This document shows positions 56,433-64,000 of a stretch of DNA of 64,000 nucleotides, piece after piece (the first letter of the stretch is position 1; every line of letters begins with the position of its first letter). The translations under genes were made by a program, and so were the position numbers. This stretch comes from Octadecabacter dasysiphoniae (GTDB taxonomy: Bacteria > Pseudomonadota > Alphaproteobacteria > Rhodobacterales > Rhodobacteraceae). The notes under the pieces are model-generated. The model was given only the letters and a program-made list of their open reading frames with translations, was not told the origin of the DNA and made no database searches. The stretch lies in assembly GCF_021532615.1 (NCBI RefSeq), contig NZ_JAKGAQ010000002.1, positions 310,001 to 374,000 on the forward strand. Direction: 5' to 3'.

Positions 56433-56633
56433 TTAGCGCGCGTATGGCATCATGGACTTGATGATTTTCTCATCAGCCGCACAAAGCGTTGTTGTACCGC
56501 GCGCGTTGCGCAGGAACTTGTTGGAGCGTTTGATCATGCCGTGGCGCTTACCAGCTTGGCCAGCCAGCACGCGGCCCGTGGCCGTCACTTTGAACCGCTT
56601 TTTGCAGCTCGATTTTGTCTTCATCTTTGGCAT
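56433..56633 (-). CDS. rpmI: 50S ribosomal protein L35
   Basis: 66 residues. [20 protein letters not shown] and [20 protein letters not shown] are typical. The ATG at 56633 is preceded by AAGGAG; a second ATG six bases upstream overlaps that site. Confidence 0.98.
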   Translation of the reverse strand: MPKMKTKSSCKKRFKVTATGRVLAGQAGKRHGMIKRSNKFLRNARGTTTLCAADEKIIKSMMPYAR

Positions 56634-56702
56634 TTCCATCTCCTTCTTAGGGTCGGTTTCAAACGCGACTCGGCATGCCGTTCTGGCCGGACGCGCGGTT
56701 AG

Positions 56703-56730
56703 AAGGGGCTGATTAGACCGAAGCCCCCTT
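56703..56730. promoter_or_regulatory. Hairpin between the pyk-linked small gene and rpmI
   Basis: AAGGGGCT pairs with AGCCCCCTT (one bulge) around a 10-base loop. Placed 70 bases before rpmI and 25 after the preceding stop on the minus strand, it could be a weak terminator or part of the rpmI leader. No clear T run. Confidence 0.4.
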
Positions 56731-56753
56731 TATGGCAAGAGATAAAGGGCTGT

Positions 56754-56978
56754 TTAGTTGATGTATTGCCCGACAACCTTGACGAAAACGTCAGGAATAT
56801 CGGCCAAGGCGTAGCCACCGGGATGTTCGCGGATGGCCAGCACAATAAGCCCGCCCGCGATCATGACAGCAATCGCCGCAGCCCGTGGCACACGCCCATC
56901 CGCAAGCGCGCCCATTATCGAAGGTATCGAAAACCCGCCAACCACAAGGCCGACGACCAACATCAGATCCGGATCCAT
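56754..56978 (-). CDS. Small membrane protein of unknown function
   Basis: 74 residues with two membrane segments (LMLVVGLVVGGFSIPSIMGA and AAAIAVMIAGGLIVLAI) and a short tail. Starts 34 bases after pyk, so probably co-transcribed. Similar small proteins are seen beside pyk in relatives by my recollection; function unknown. Confidence 0.7.
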   Translation of the reverse strand: MDPDLMLVVGLVVGGFSIPSIMGALADGRVPRAAAIAVMIAGGLIVLAIREHPGGYALADIPDVFVKVVGQYIN

Positions 56979-57012
56979 ACTCACTGCCCCACCAGTTTTA
57001 GTCTGGGGAAGG

Positions 57013-58464
57013 TTACTCTGAAGAGCCCGCAAAAATCAAACGTTCGTCGCAAGGGGCGACGCGCAGGATGTTCGTGCTGCCCGGTGTGTTGAACGGAACA
57101 CCCGCCGTTACGACGACCATATCATCTTTTGACGCGATGCCCGATGTGGTTGCGGCGCGCACGGCTTCGATCACGGCTGTCTTGAAACGATCGACGACTT
57201 TGACAGTCATCACACAATTTGTACCCCAGCTAAGCGCGAGGCGGCGGACTGTGTTGATATCACTGCTCAGCACGATGATCGGCACGCGCGGGCGTTCACG
57301 CGAGGTCAGCAGTGCCGTTGTACCAGACTGGGAATAGCAGCAAATCGCTTTGATATCAGCGGTTTCTGCGATTTCACGGGCAGCGGCCACGATACCATCC
57401 GCCACAGAGCGGCCGGATGTTTTACGGCTGGCTTCGATGATCTCGGTATAGGTCGGGTCTGCTTCGACTTCGATCGCGACGTTGTTCATGGTGGTCACGG
57501 CTTCGATCGGGAAATCACCCGCTGCGGATTCAGCCGACAACATCACGCCGTCCGCGCCTTCATAAATTGCGGTCGCGACGTCGGACACCTCAGCGCGGGT
57601 CGGCATCGGGGATTCGATCATGGATTCGAGCATCTGTGTCGCAACGATCACAGGTTTGGCGGCTGCACGACATTTGCGGACCAGTTGTTTCTGGATCGGC
57701 GGGACGTTTTGAACGGGCAATTCAACGCCCAGATCGCCACGCGCAACCATGATACCGTCTGACACCGCCAGGATATCGTCAAAGGATGTGACCGCAGTCG
57801 GCTTTTCGATCTTGGACATCAGCGCGGCGCGCCCTTTGGCCAGTTTGCGGGCCTCTTCCACGTCGGCGGGGCGCTGTACGAACGACAGCGCAAGCCAATC
57901 AACACCCAGATCGCAAACAAATTCCAGATCTTTACGGTCTTTTTCAGACAACGCCGCAAGGGGCAGAACCACGTCAGGCACGTTCACGCCTTTGCGGTTG
58001 GAAATGGTGCCAGCAACCAGAACTTCGCAATCGGCGAAATCACGGCCACAGTCTTTGACGCGCAGTTTGATCTTGCCGTCGTTCACCAACAGGTGCGCAC
58101 CGGGTTCAAGGGCGTCGAAAATTTCTTTGTGGGGCAGTTGCACGCGTTCGGATGTGCCCGGCGCATCGTCCAGATCAAGGCGGAAGGACTGGCCAACCTC
58201 GAGGTCTTCGCCGTCGTCATTGGCAAACACACCAACGCGCAGTTTCGGGCCCTGAAGGTCAGCGAGGATCGAGATCGGGGAATTGAGGTCTTTTTCGACC
58301 TGACGGATGATCCCGTGGCGGACCTTAATTTCGGCGTGGTCGCCGTGGGACATGTTCAGGCGGAAGACGTCTGCGCCTGCTTCGTGCAAGGCACGGATCA
58401 TTTCATAATCATCGGACGCTGGTCCAAGGGTGGCGACAATCTTAACGTTGCGATCGCGTTTCAT
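57013..58464 (-). CDS. pyk: Pyruvate kinase
   Basis: Makes pyruvate and ATP from phosphoenolpyruvate. 483 residues. VKIVATLGPASDDYEMIRAL at the start, the active-site segment with SKIEKPTAV, and KPVIVATQMLESMIESPMPT are standard. The ATG at 58464 follows AGGAA. Together with the galactose route it finishes triose phosphate breakdown. Confidence 0.97.
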   Translation of the reverse strand: MKRDRNVKIVATLGPASDDYEMIRALHEAGADVFRLNMSHGDHAEIKVRHGIIRQVEKDLNSPISILADLQGPKLRVGVFANDDGEDLEVGQSFRLDLDDAPGTSERVQLPHKEIFDALEPGAHLLVNDGKIKLRVKDCGRDFADCEVLVAGTISNRKGVNVPDVVLPLAALSEKDRKDLEFVCDLGVDWLALSFVQRPADVEEARKLAKGRAALMSKIEKPTAVTSFDDILAVSDGIMVARGDLGVELPVQNVPPIQKQLVRKCRAAAKPVIVATQMLESMIESPMPTRAEVSDVATAIYEGADGVMLSAESAAGDFPIEAVTTMNNVAIEVEADPTYTEIIEASRKTSGRSVADGIVAAAREIAETADIKAICCYSQSGTTALLTSRERPRVPIIVLSSDINTVRRLALSWGTNCVMTVKVVDRFKTAVIEAVRAATTSGIASKDDMVVVTAGVPFNTPGSTNILRVAPCDERLIFAGSSE

Positions 58465-58580
58465 GGTGGTATTCCTCGTGTTCGGCGGGGGCTGGCCTAT
58501 TCCAGTTACCGCTAACGGATTTGCGGTCTTATAGCGCATTCCCATCCCACTACAACTGCCCACAACTGGATGACGCACAG

Positions 58581-59330
58581 ATGACAAATCAGGATTACGC
58601 GCCCTTTCATCTCCATGGTGAAACCCGCAGTTCCCGTTGGTTGATCACCTGCGATCATGCGGCCAACACGGTGCCCCCGTCGGTTGGGGGCGGGTCATTG
58701 GGTTTGCCAGACACGGATATGAACCGCCACATTGCCTATGATATCGGGGCGGCGGGCGTAACGCGGGCCTTGGCGGATGCGTTGGACGCGCCTGCCATTC
58801 TGTCGAATTTTTCGCGTATGGTGATTGATCCCAATCGCGGGCTGGATGATCCGACGTTGCTGATGAAACTTTATGACGGGTCTGTCATTCCGACGAACGC
58901 GCAGGCAGATCAGATAGAAAAGGCACGTCGGGTGGATGCGTTTTATACGCCGTATCACGCAGCCTACGCTGATTTGGCGGCGCGGCGCGATGATACGGTG
59001 ATTGTGGCGATCCACAGCTTTACCCCGCAACTGAACGGACGCGGCCAGCGCCCGTGGCACATCGGGGTGCTGCACGAATTTGACAACCGGTTGTCTGATC
59101 CGCTGCTTGAAATTTTGTACGACGATCCTGATTTATGTGTGGGCGACAATGAACCCTACGCAGGCCATTTGCCCGGTGACGCAATCGATCGCCACGCCTT
59201 GCAAATGGGCCGCGCGAATGTGTTGATTGAAGTGCGAAACGATTTGATTGAAACGGACGCGGATCAGATCGCGTGGGGGCAACGGTTGGCCCCTATCCTG
59301 ACACACGCATTGGAGAAGATGGATGCCTGA
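58581..59330 (+). CDS. N-formylglutamate amidohydrolase family protein
   Basis: 249 residues. Family motifs WLITCDHAANTVPPSV, MNRHIAYDIGAAGVTRALAD and IVAIHSFTPQLNG are visible. The reference reaction is formylglutamate to formate and glutamate in histidine breakdown, but no hut gene is near, so the substrate is open. Divergent from pyk. Confidence 0.88.
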   Translation: MTNQDYAPFHLHGETRSSRWLITCDHAANTVPPSVGGGSLGLPDTDMNRHIAYDIGAAGVTRALADALDAPAILSNFSRMVIDPNRGLDDPTLLMKLYDGSVIPTNAQADQIEKARRVDAFYTPYHAAYADLAARRDDTVIVAIHSFTPQLNGRGQRPWHIGVLHEFDNRLSDPLLEILYDDPDLCVGDNEPYAGHLPGDAIDRHALQMGRANVLIEVRNDLIETDADQIAWGQRLAPILTHALEKMDA

Positions 59331-59643
59331 TATTGATGCCCAAACCCAAGTCGAGCTTGAGGCCGCCGCGTTTCGCCGTTTGCAAAAGCACCTCATGGAG
59401 GACCGCACGGACGCCCAAAACATCGATATGATGAACCTTGCCGGGTTTTGCCGCAACTGCCTGAGCCGCTGGTATCAAGAAGCCGCGAACGAACGCGGGA
59501 TCGAGATGACAAAGGACGAGGGCCGCGAGGCGTTTTACGGGATGACCATGGCGCAGTGGAAGGCGAATTATCAGACTGACGCGAGTGCGGCGCAAAATGC
59601 CGCCTTCGATACCGCCTTCGCCGAGAACGTCAAAAAGGATTAA
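59323..59643 (+). CDS. DUF1244-family protein
   Basis: 106 residues. AFRRLQKHLMEDRTDAQNID and GFCRNCLSRWY are the conserved core of DUF1244; the two Cys (FCRNC) may bind a metal. Role unknown. It overlaps the preceding gene by eight bases, so the two are translationally coupled. Confidence 0.9.
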   Translation: MPDIDAQTQVELEAAAFRRLQKHLMEDRTDAQNIDMMNLAGFCRNCLSRWYQEAANERGIEMTKDEGREAFYGMTMAQWKANYQTDASAAQNAAFDTAFAENVKKD

Positions 59644-60245
59644 TCTTTGCGGCGCACGAAGGCGGGTGATGCGTTTTGGGCCAGTGCTTTGGCCTGATCC
59701 ACCCATTGATCGCGGGTCACGCGGCCTTTGAAACCTTCGAGGTTTTCATCAACCCAAGCGATTTCATCGCCCGTCCACGCGGCGATCTGGTCGTAGTGCC
59801 AAAAGCCCAACGTATTACACAATTTTTCAAGCTTCCTGCCGATGCCTTTGATTTTGGTCAGATCATCCGGCAGCCCGTCGCGCGGGGCCTCCAGACCTGC
59901 GGGCTTTGCGGCAGCTTCGGGCGCTGGGTCCGCCTTTTGGACAGGTATGATGGGGTCGGGAACAGGTACGGGCGACGGGACCGTTGCGGGTGGGGACATG
60001 GGCGTCGGGCGGGTATAACCGCCGCCCTGCATGTCGGGAATATCATCGAGAGGATCCGACGACATGGACCGTGTGCGGGATTTTTCGCGTTTCAGTTCGG
60101 CCTGTAACCGGCGCACTTCGTCTGCGTCCGCGCCCAAATCGAGCCGCCCGCCCCAGATCAGCCATCCCGCGAACAAACCGAGGAGTGCAGCCAGCGCCAG
60201 CAGCACCCAGATTTCGGCCAATAGGAAATCCCATTCTATGAACAT
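59640..60245 (-). CDS. Membrane-anchored protein with C-terminal helix-hairpin-helix-like domain
   Basis: 201 residues: one N-terminal membrane segment (EIWVLLALAALLGLFAGWLI), a charged stretch with DEVRRLQAELKREKSRTRS, a Pro-rich linker, then a C-terminal domain DDLTKIKGIGRKLEKLCNTL with WAWTGDEIAW-like AAWTGDEIAWVDENL. The last part resembles the extra domain at the end of alphaproteobacterial NuoE and other proteins of unknown role. Twenty bases after the OmpA gene on the same strand. Confidence 0.8.
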   Translation of the reverse strand: MFIEWDFLLAEIWVLLALAALLGLFAGWLIWGGRLDLGADADEVRRLQAELKREKSRTRSMSSDPLDDIPDMQGGGYTRPTPMSPPATVPSPVPVPDPIIPVQKADPAPEAAAKPAGLEAPRDGLPDDLTKIKGIGRKLEKLCNTLGFWHYDQIAAWTGDEIAWVDENLEGFKGRVTRDQWVDQAKALAQNASPAFVRRKD

Positions 60246-60264
60246 GATGTGGTCCTTTCAGGCA

Positions 60265-62418
60265 TCAGGGCTGGGTCCACGACAGGGTCGTGCGGCGGTT
60301 TTGCGCGCGCCCTTCGGGTGTTGCGTTGTCGGCAATTGGATCTGTCTGGCCGTAACCCACAGGGGTCATCACATCTGCGGTGGCCCCACGATCAATCAGG
60401 GCGGCGCGCACTTCGGCGGCGCGGTTAAAGCTAAGGGCGTTGTTGCTGTCTGCATCACCCGTGGCGTCCGTGTGCCCGCCAATTTCAAGGCGCAGCCCCG
60501 CATCGAGGCAGGGGCGCACCACCGCCGCCAGACCGTTGATCGCGCGGATTGACGTGGCATCAAGGCGCGCAGAACCGGACAGGAAATTGATTGTGGCGCT
60601 GTCCAGAATGGCCATGGACGCGGCGGTGCAACCCCCGACATCAGCCGTGAAATCCAGATCGGGCAACCAGAAGCCGCCTGTGAATACTTCGTTCAGACCC
60701 GTTGCGGCGTTCAGGCGCTGCGTGCCGTCATCTGGTAGACCGTCCAGCGGACCGAGGGAAAACGCCACATCACCGGGCAGCGTTTCGGCCAGATCAACTG
60801 CCACCAGATCAACGTCAACGCCCGGGGACAGGATCAGATCAAGCGCGCTGCCGTCCCCGTCGCGCGCATAGGTCATCTGTTCGACTTCGGGCAGGTAACG
60901 GGCTGCAATGGTCAGCGTATCAAGGCTGGTGCCTGCCCTGTCATCTTCGACCGCCGTCACAGGGGTGCCATCGATATCCGCCAACTCGAGGGTCGATGCG
61001 ATGTCATCCATCGACAGACCAACGGGCAAGCGGCCTTCAACCGTCGCACCTGTTGTCGCGGAATACTGCAACGTCCATGCGGCGGGCGATCCATCATCCA
61101 GATAGGTGATCGTGCGGGTGATGTTTGTGTCCGCGGGCAGATTGGCAAAGACGCTATCAAGGACCACATCAACCTGCGGCGATGCGGCGGTGCCCGTAAG
61201 AACAATTGCATCTGCGGTGACATCCAAAACACCCGTCGTCAACAAGCCCAAAGCCGTGACACCCGCGTTTGAATTATCCGTGAACGCGCCATCTGTATCT
61301 GGCAGAAAACTGCGGGCTGCATCGCTTGTGACGGCCACGCCCGCAGGGCCGCGTGGGTTGAAACCGGTGGGGAATTTACCGGTGGCGCTGGCTTGGCGAC
61401 CATCCCAATCCATTGTCATGGCCAAGGGCGCGCCGTCGTCCCACAGCGAAAGATCGGCGGTGACAGCGTAGCCATCCGGTATCTGCGCCAAACGCGCATT
61501 GGCCTGTTCAATCCCGTCCGGGGTGCCTGAACCGGTCAGGGTGGCGGTTGCACCATCAATGACCAGTTGTGCGTCGATCAGTTCGGACGCGGCCGCCATA
61601 CTGACACGGACAAGCCTGTGCCAGTCAGGGTCTTGCGCGGGGAATATCGATTGGGTGACATCGATGGGATCGCGTAGGGCGAATAACTCACCGATGACAT
61701 CCGTCGACAGATCGGCGGGGAATTTGCCAGTCGCAGAAACTGCATCATCGCGCAGATCAAGCGTCAGCCGCAAAGGGGTCCCATCGTCAAGAACGGTGAT
61801 ATCGTTGTCCAACGTATAGCCGGGCGGAAGTGGCATTAGCGTGGCGATGATGGCGTCGCGATCATCGGGGGTTTGCGCAACACCGCCGATCATCAATACT
61901 CGTTCCGTCAAAAGGGCGCCACCTGATTGCAGCATGGACACGGGGGTTTGCGCGGCAGCGGCGAGGGTGATCCAGTTTTCATCCGGCACACCCGCGGCAA
62001 GGGTCAGATCACTGCCGTCAGGGAACAGGCCAAACGCATCGGGTGTGGGCACGGACCCTTGCGCGCGAACAGCCCCGTCAGACAGATAAATCCGCATGGA
62101 AAAATTTGGGGCATAGGGCACTGCCTCTAGGGCATCCACATTCACGGTGCGCACACCTTCCACGGATTGAAGTGCAGTCCTGAGAACGGACACGCCCGTA
62201 TCGCCCAGAACATATCCAGACACAGTAACATCACGGCCAGACACACGCATTGTCCAGGTTTGGGGCGTGACGGCCTGCGCGCCAGCAGCGGTGGCCTGAT
62301 CGGAAATCGTGGCTTGAATGCGGGTCGCGTGGTCTGTCGATGCGACATACCCCAGCGCCGCAACGCCGCCCGCCAACACAAGACCCCCGATTAACCTGCG
62401 CACGTCACCCTCCGGCAT
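60265..62418 (-). CDS. Large OmpA-family protein with internal repeats
   Basis: 717 residues. An N-terminal signal or anchor (LIGGLVLAGGVAALGYVAST) is followed by about 540 residues with repeated units: TVLDDGTPLRLTLDL, SLWDDGAPLAMTMDW and TYLDDGSPAAWTLQY, each followed by a segment ending GKFP or GRLP. BON-like pieces occur near the start (VSGYVLGDTGVSVLRTALQS). The C-terminal 120 residues form the OmpA peptidoglycan-binding domain (LRLEIGGHTDATGD, ALSFNRAAEVRAAL, GYGQTDPIADN). Likely links the envelope to the cell wall. Confidence 0.88.
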   Translation of the reverse strand: MPEGDVRRLIGGLVLAGGVAALGYVASTDHATRIQATISDQATAAGAQAVTPQTWTMRVSGRDVTVSGYVLGDTGVSVLRTALQSVEGVRTVNVDALEAVPYAPNFSMRIYLSDGAVRAQGSVPTPDAFGLFPDGSDLTLAAGVPDENWITLAAAAQTPVSMLQSGGALLTERVLMIGGVAQTPDDRDAIIATLMPLPPGYTLDNDITVLDDGTPLRLTLDLRDDAVSATGKFPADLSTDVIGELFALRDPIDVTQSIFPAQDPDWHRLVRVSMAAASELIDAQLVIDGATATLTGSGTPDGIEQANARLAQIPDGYAVTADLSLWDDGAPLAMTMDWDGRQASATGKFPTGFNPRGPAGVAVTSDAARSFLPDTDGAFTDNSNAGVTALGLLTTGVLDVTADAIVLTGTAASPQVDVVLDSVFANLPADTNITRTITYLDDGSPAAWTLQYSATTGATVEGRLPVGLSMDDIASTLELADIDGTPVTAVEDDRAGTSLDTLTIAARYLPEVEQMTYARDGDGSALDLILSPGVDVDLVAVDLAETLPGDVAFSLGPLDGLPDDGTQRLNAATGLNEVFTGGFWLPDLDFTADVGGCTAASMAILDSATINFLSGSARLDATSIRAINGLAAVVRPCLDAGLRLEIGGHTDATGDADSNNALSFNRAAEVRAALIDRGATADVMTPVGYGQTDPIADNATPEGRAQNRRTTLSWTQP

Positions 62419-62485
62419 GGATTACCTTTAGGTCACTATGGCCGCGTGAAGGACCCACGTGCAAGCGGGCCCTTTTCAATCGCAC

Positions 62486-63346
62486 TTAGATGGCGACTTT
62501 ACGGCTTTCTTCGAGGTAGATTTCACGCAGACGCGCAGCAATCGGGCCCGGCGTGCCTGCACCGACAGCCGCGCCATCAATTTCAACGACAGGCATCACG
62601 AATGTGGACGCTGAGGTGATAAACGCCTCATCCGCACCCTGCGCCTCTTCAATGGTGAAACTACGCTCTTCGATCTTCATCTGTGCTTCTTTGGCGAAAC
62701 GCAGAACGGCGGCACGCGTGATCCCGTGGAGGATTTCGGTGCCCAAATGACGGGTGATGATCGTATTGCCTTTGACGATATAGGCGTTGTTGGACGTGCC
62801 TTCGGTGACGTGGCCGTCCTCGATCATCCATGCATCATCACAGCCCGCCGCCTTGGCCATCATTTTGCCCATAGAGGGGTACAAAAGCTGGGTTGTCTTG
62901 ATATCGCGGCGGCCCCACCGCTGATCGTCGATGGAAATAACCTTGAACCCTTCGAGGGCTTTGGGGCTGTCGGCCAGACCGGGTTTATTCTGCGTGAACA
63001 GCACCAGTGTCGGTTTGACGTCCGCGCTGGGATAGGCGAAATCGCGATCCCCGGCACTGCCGCGGCTGACTTGTAAATAGATCATGCCCTCGTCGATATC
63101 GTTCAGGCGCACCAGTTCGCGGTGGATGTCCAGCAGGTCATCAAAAGCATCAGGTTTCTGCATCTCAAGTTCATTGAGGGACCGTTCGAGCCGCTTGGCG
63201 TGGCCCGCAAAATCGATCAGCTTACCGCCCAGAACCGACGTGACCTCATAAACGCCATCGGCCATCAGAAAGCTGCGGTCAAAGATCGAAACGGTTGCTT
63301 TTTCTTCGGGCAGGTATTCGCCATTTACGTAAACTGTGCGGCTCAT
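62486..63346 (-). CDS. D-amino acid aminotransferase
   Basis: Class IV PLP enzyme, 286 residues. VYVNGEYLPEEKATVSIFDR at the start, PLP lysine in RRDIKTTQLLYPSM, and TEGTSNNAYIV fit D-alanine aminotransferase; branched-chain aminotransferase is less likely. It makes D-Glu or D-Ala. Five bases after the epimerase gene, so probably in one operon for cell-wall amino acids. Confidence 0.9.
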   Translation of the reverse strand: MSRTVYVNGEYLPEEKATVSIFDRSFLMADGVYEVTSVLGGKLIDFAGHAKRLERSLNELEMQKPDAFDDLLDIHRELVRLNDIDEGMIYLQVSRGSAGDRDFAYPSADVKPTLVLFTQNKPGLADSPKALEGFKVISIDDQRWGRRDIKTTQLLYPSMGKMMAKAAGCDDAWMIEDGHVTEGTSNNAYIVKGNTIITRHLGTEILHGITRAAVLRFAKEAQMKIEERSFTIEEAQGADEAFITSASTFVMPVVEIDGAAVGAGTPGPIAARLREIYLEESRKVAI

Positions 63347-63351
63347 GTTGG

Positions 63352-64000
63352 TTATCCCCATAGGTTCCGGCTGGGTGCATGTACGCCGGCATCATCAAAA
63401 ATAAGTGGTTCATCGCGGTCTTCGGCCAGAAGCAGCGGGCCGTCAAGGTCAACCACTTCGGCGCCTTGCGCAACAATCGTCGCCGGCGCCATCGCAAGGG
63501 ACGATCCGACCATGCAGCCGACCATAACTTTGTAGCCCTCGGCCCGTGCGGCGTCGTTCAGTCTAAGCGCCTCGGTCAAACCGCCGGTTTTATCCAGCTT
63601 GATGTTGACCATGTCATATTTGCCTTTCAGCCCCGCAAGCGTTGCGGTGTCATGGCAGGATTCATCGGCGCACACAGGCAGCGGGCGTGCGATTTCGCCC
63701 AGCATGTCGTCGCGACCTGCGGGCATCGGTTGTTCTACCATCGTCACGCCGAGGCGGATCAGATGCGGCGCGAGGTCGGTATAGACTTCAGCCGTCCAAC
63801 CTTCGTTTGCGTCCACGATGATGGTGGATTTCGGGGCACCTTCGCGCACAGCCTCTAGCCGCGCCATGTCATCGGGCGTGCCGAGCTTGATTTTAAGAAG
63901 CGGGCGATCGGCATGTTTCGCCGCCGCCGCGCGCATGTTTTCAGGTGTGTCCAGCGACAGGGTAAATGCGGTGATGCAGGGCGCGGGCGCGGGCACACCG
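63352..64000 (-). CDS. L-Ala-D/L-Glu epimerase (enolase superfamily), 3' part
   Basis: The N-terminus lies beyond the window; about 215 residues are visible. The barrel carries the catalytic KxK (LKIKLG), metal-binding VDANEGW, EQPMP and ADES, and the second Lys in NIKLDKTGG, all of the dipeptide epimerase group. It converts L-Ala-D-Glu from recycled peptidoglycan to L-Ala-L-Glu. Confidence 0.88.
   Translation of the reverse strand, partial: GVPAPAPCITAFTLSLDTPENMRAAAAKHADRPLLKIKLGTPDDMARLEAVREGAPKSTIIVDANEGWTAEVYTDLAPHLIRLGVTMVEQPMPAGRDDMLGEIARPLPVCADESCHDTATLAGLKGKYDMVNIKLDKTGGLTEALRLNDAARAEGYKVMVGCMVGSSLAMAPATIVAQGAEVVDLDGPLLLAEDRDEPLIFDDAGVHAPSRNLWG

Overview
The window looks like chromosomal DNA from a marine Roseobacter-group alphaproteobacterium (Rhodobacterales; Yoonia, Loktanella and Octadecabacter are plausible relatives, but the genus cannot be fixed from sequence alone). 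Support comes from the moderately high GC of most genes, typical alphaproteobacterial genes (TrcR/DUF1013, COQ9 beside rpsU, DUF1244, a CycM-like cytochrome c, the dnaX-ybaB-recR cluster) and the style of the Yej peptide transporter. I see no insertion sequence, prophage, CRISPR array or rRNA operon.

Layout. 1-9.6 kb is one tightly packed plus-strand operon for uptake and breakdown of galactosides: sugar ABC transporter (end of the binding protein, two permeases), GH36 alpha-galactosidase, 2-dehydro-3-deoxygalactonokinase, its aldolase, an SMP-30-type lactonase, GH42 beta-galactosidase and aldose 1-epimerase. This is most of a De Ley-Doudoroff galactose route; galactose dehydrogenase, galactonate dehydratase, the transporter ATPase and a regulator are not visible and may lie upstream. 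9.6-15.7 kb holds a fused hydantoinase/oxoprolinase, a tRNA with CAU anticodon, an FAD-linked oxidase, a non-coding stretch and an AT-rich outer-membrane barrel gene. 15.9-19 kb is haem synthesis (hemC divergent from hemE, hemF convergent). 19-24.8 kb has a lipoprotein, an SDR lacking the usual active-site Lys, an RsmC-like methyltransferase, clpS, a HAD phosphatase, a SPOR-tailed D,D-carboxypeptidase and an FAH-family enzyme. 24.8-30.7 kb is a minus-strand yejA-B-E-F peptide importer. 30.8-33.8 kb has cytochrome c, pheA, an SRPBCC protein and NudC. 33.9-41 kb holds the SRP RNA and dnaX-ybaB-recR, separated by rsgA, a tyrosine-phosphatase-like gene, an ankyrin protein and a DUF202 protein, and ends with trcR. 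41-50 kb is housekeeping: RNase T2, quinone oxidoreductase, COQ9, rpsU, Lrp/alanine dehydrogenase, mscL, GST, YtoQ, a methyltransferase and a LysR regulator. 50-58.5 kb is translation and glycolysis: pheS and pheT with two extra genes between them, an MFS transporter, rpmI-rplT and pyk. 58.6-64 kb has N-formylglutamate amidohydrolase, DUF1244, a membrane-anchored helix-hairpin-helix protein, a long OmpA-family protein with internal repeats, a D-amino acid aminotransferase and the end of an L-Ala-D/L-Glu epimerase gene.

Most of the window is ordinary core chromosome. The features that ordinary annotation does not explain are: a gene of about 42% GC inserted in pheS-pheT and encoding a winged-helix-like protein with one membrane segment; a 24-bp tandem amplification of the 3' end of a methyltransferase gene, stop codon included; four TATGGG boxes spaced exactly 11 bp apart in the ytoQ 3' region; and the AT-rich barrel gene flanked by non-coding inverted repeats. 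I found no clear multi-gene system of new type. All functional calls rest on reading motifs; no database search was run.
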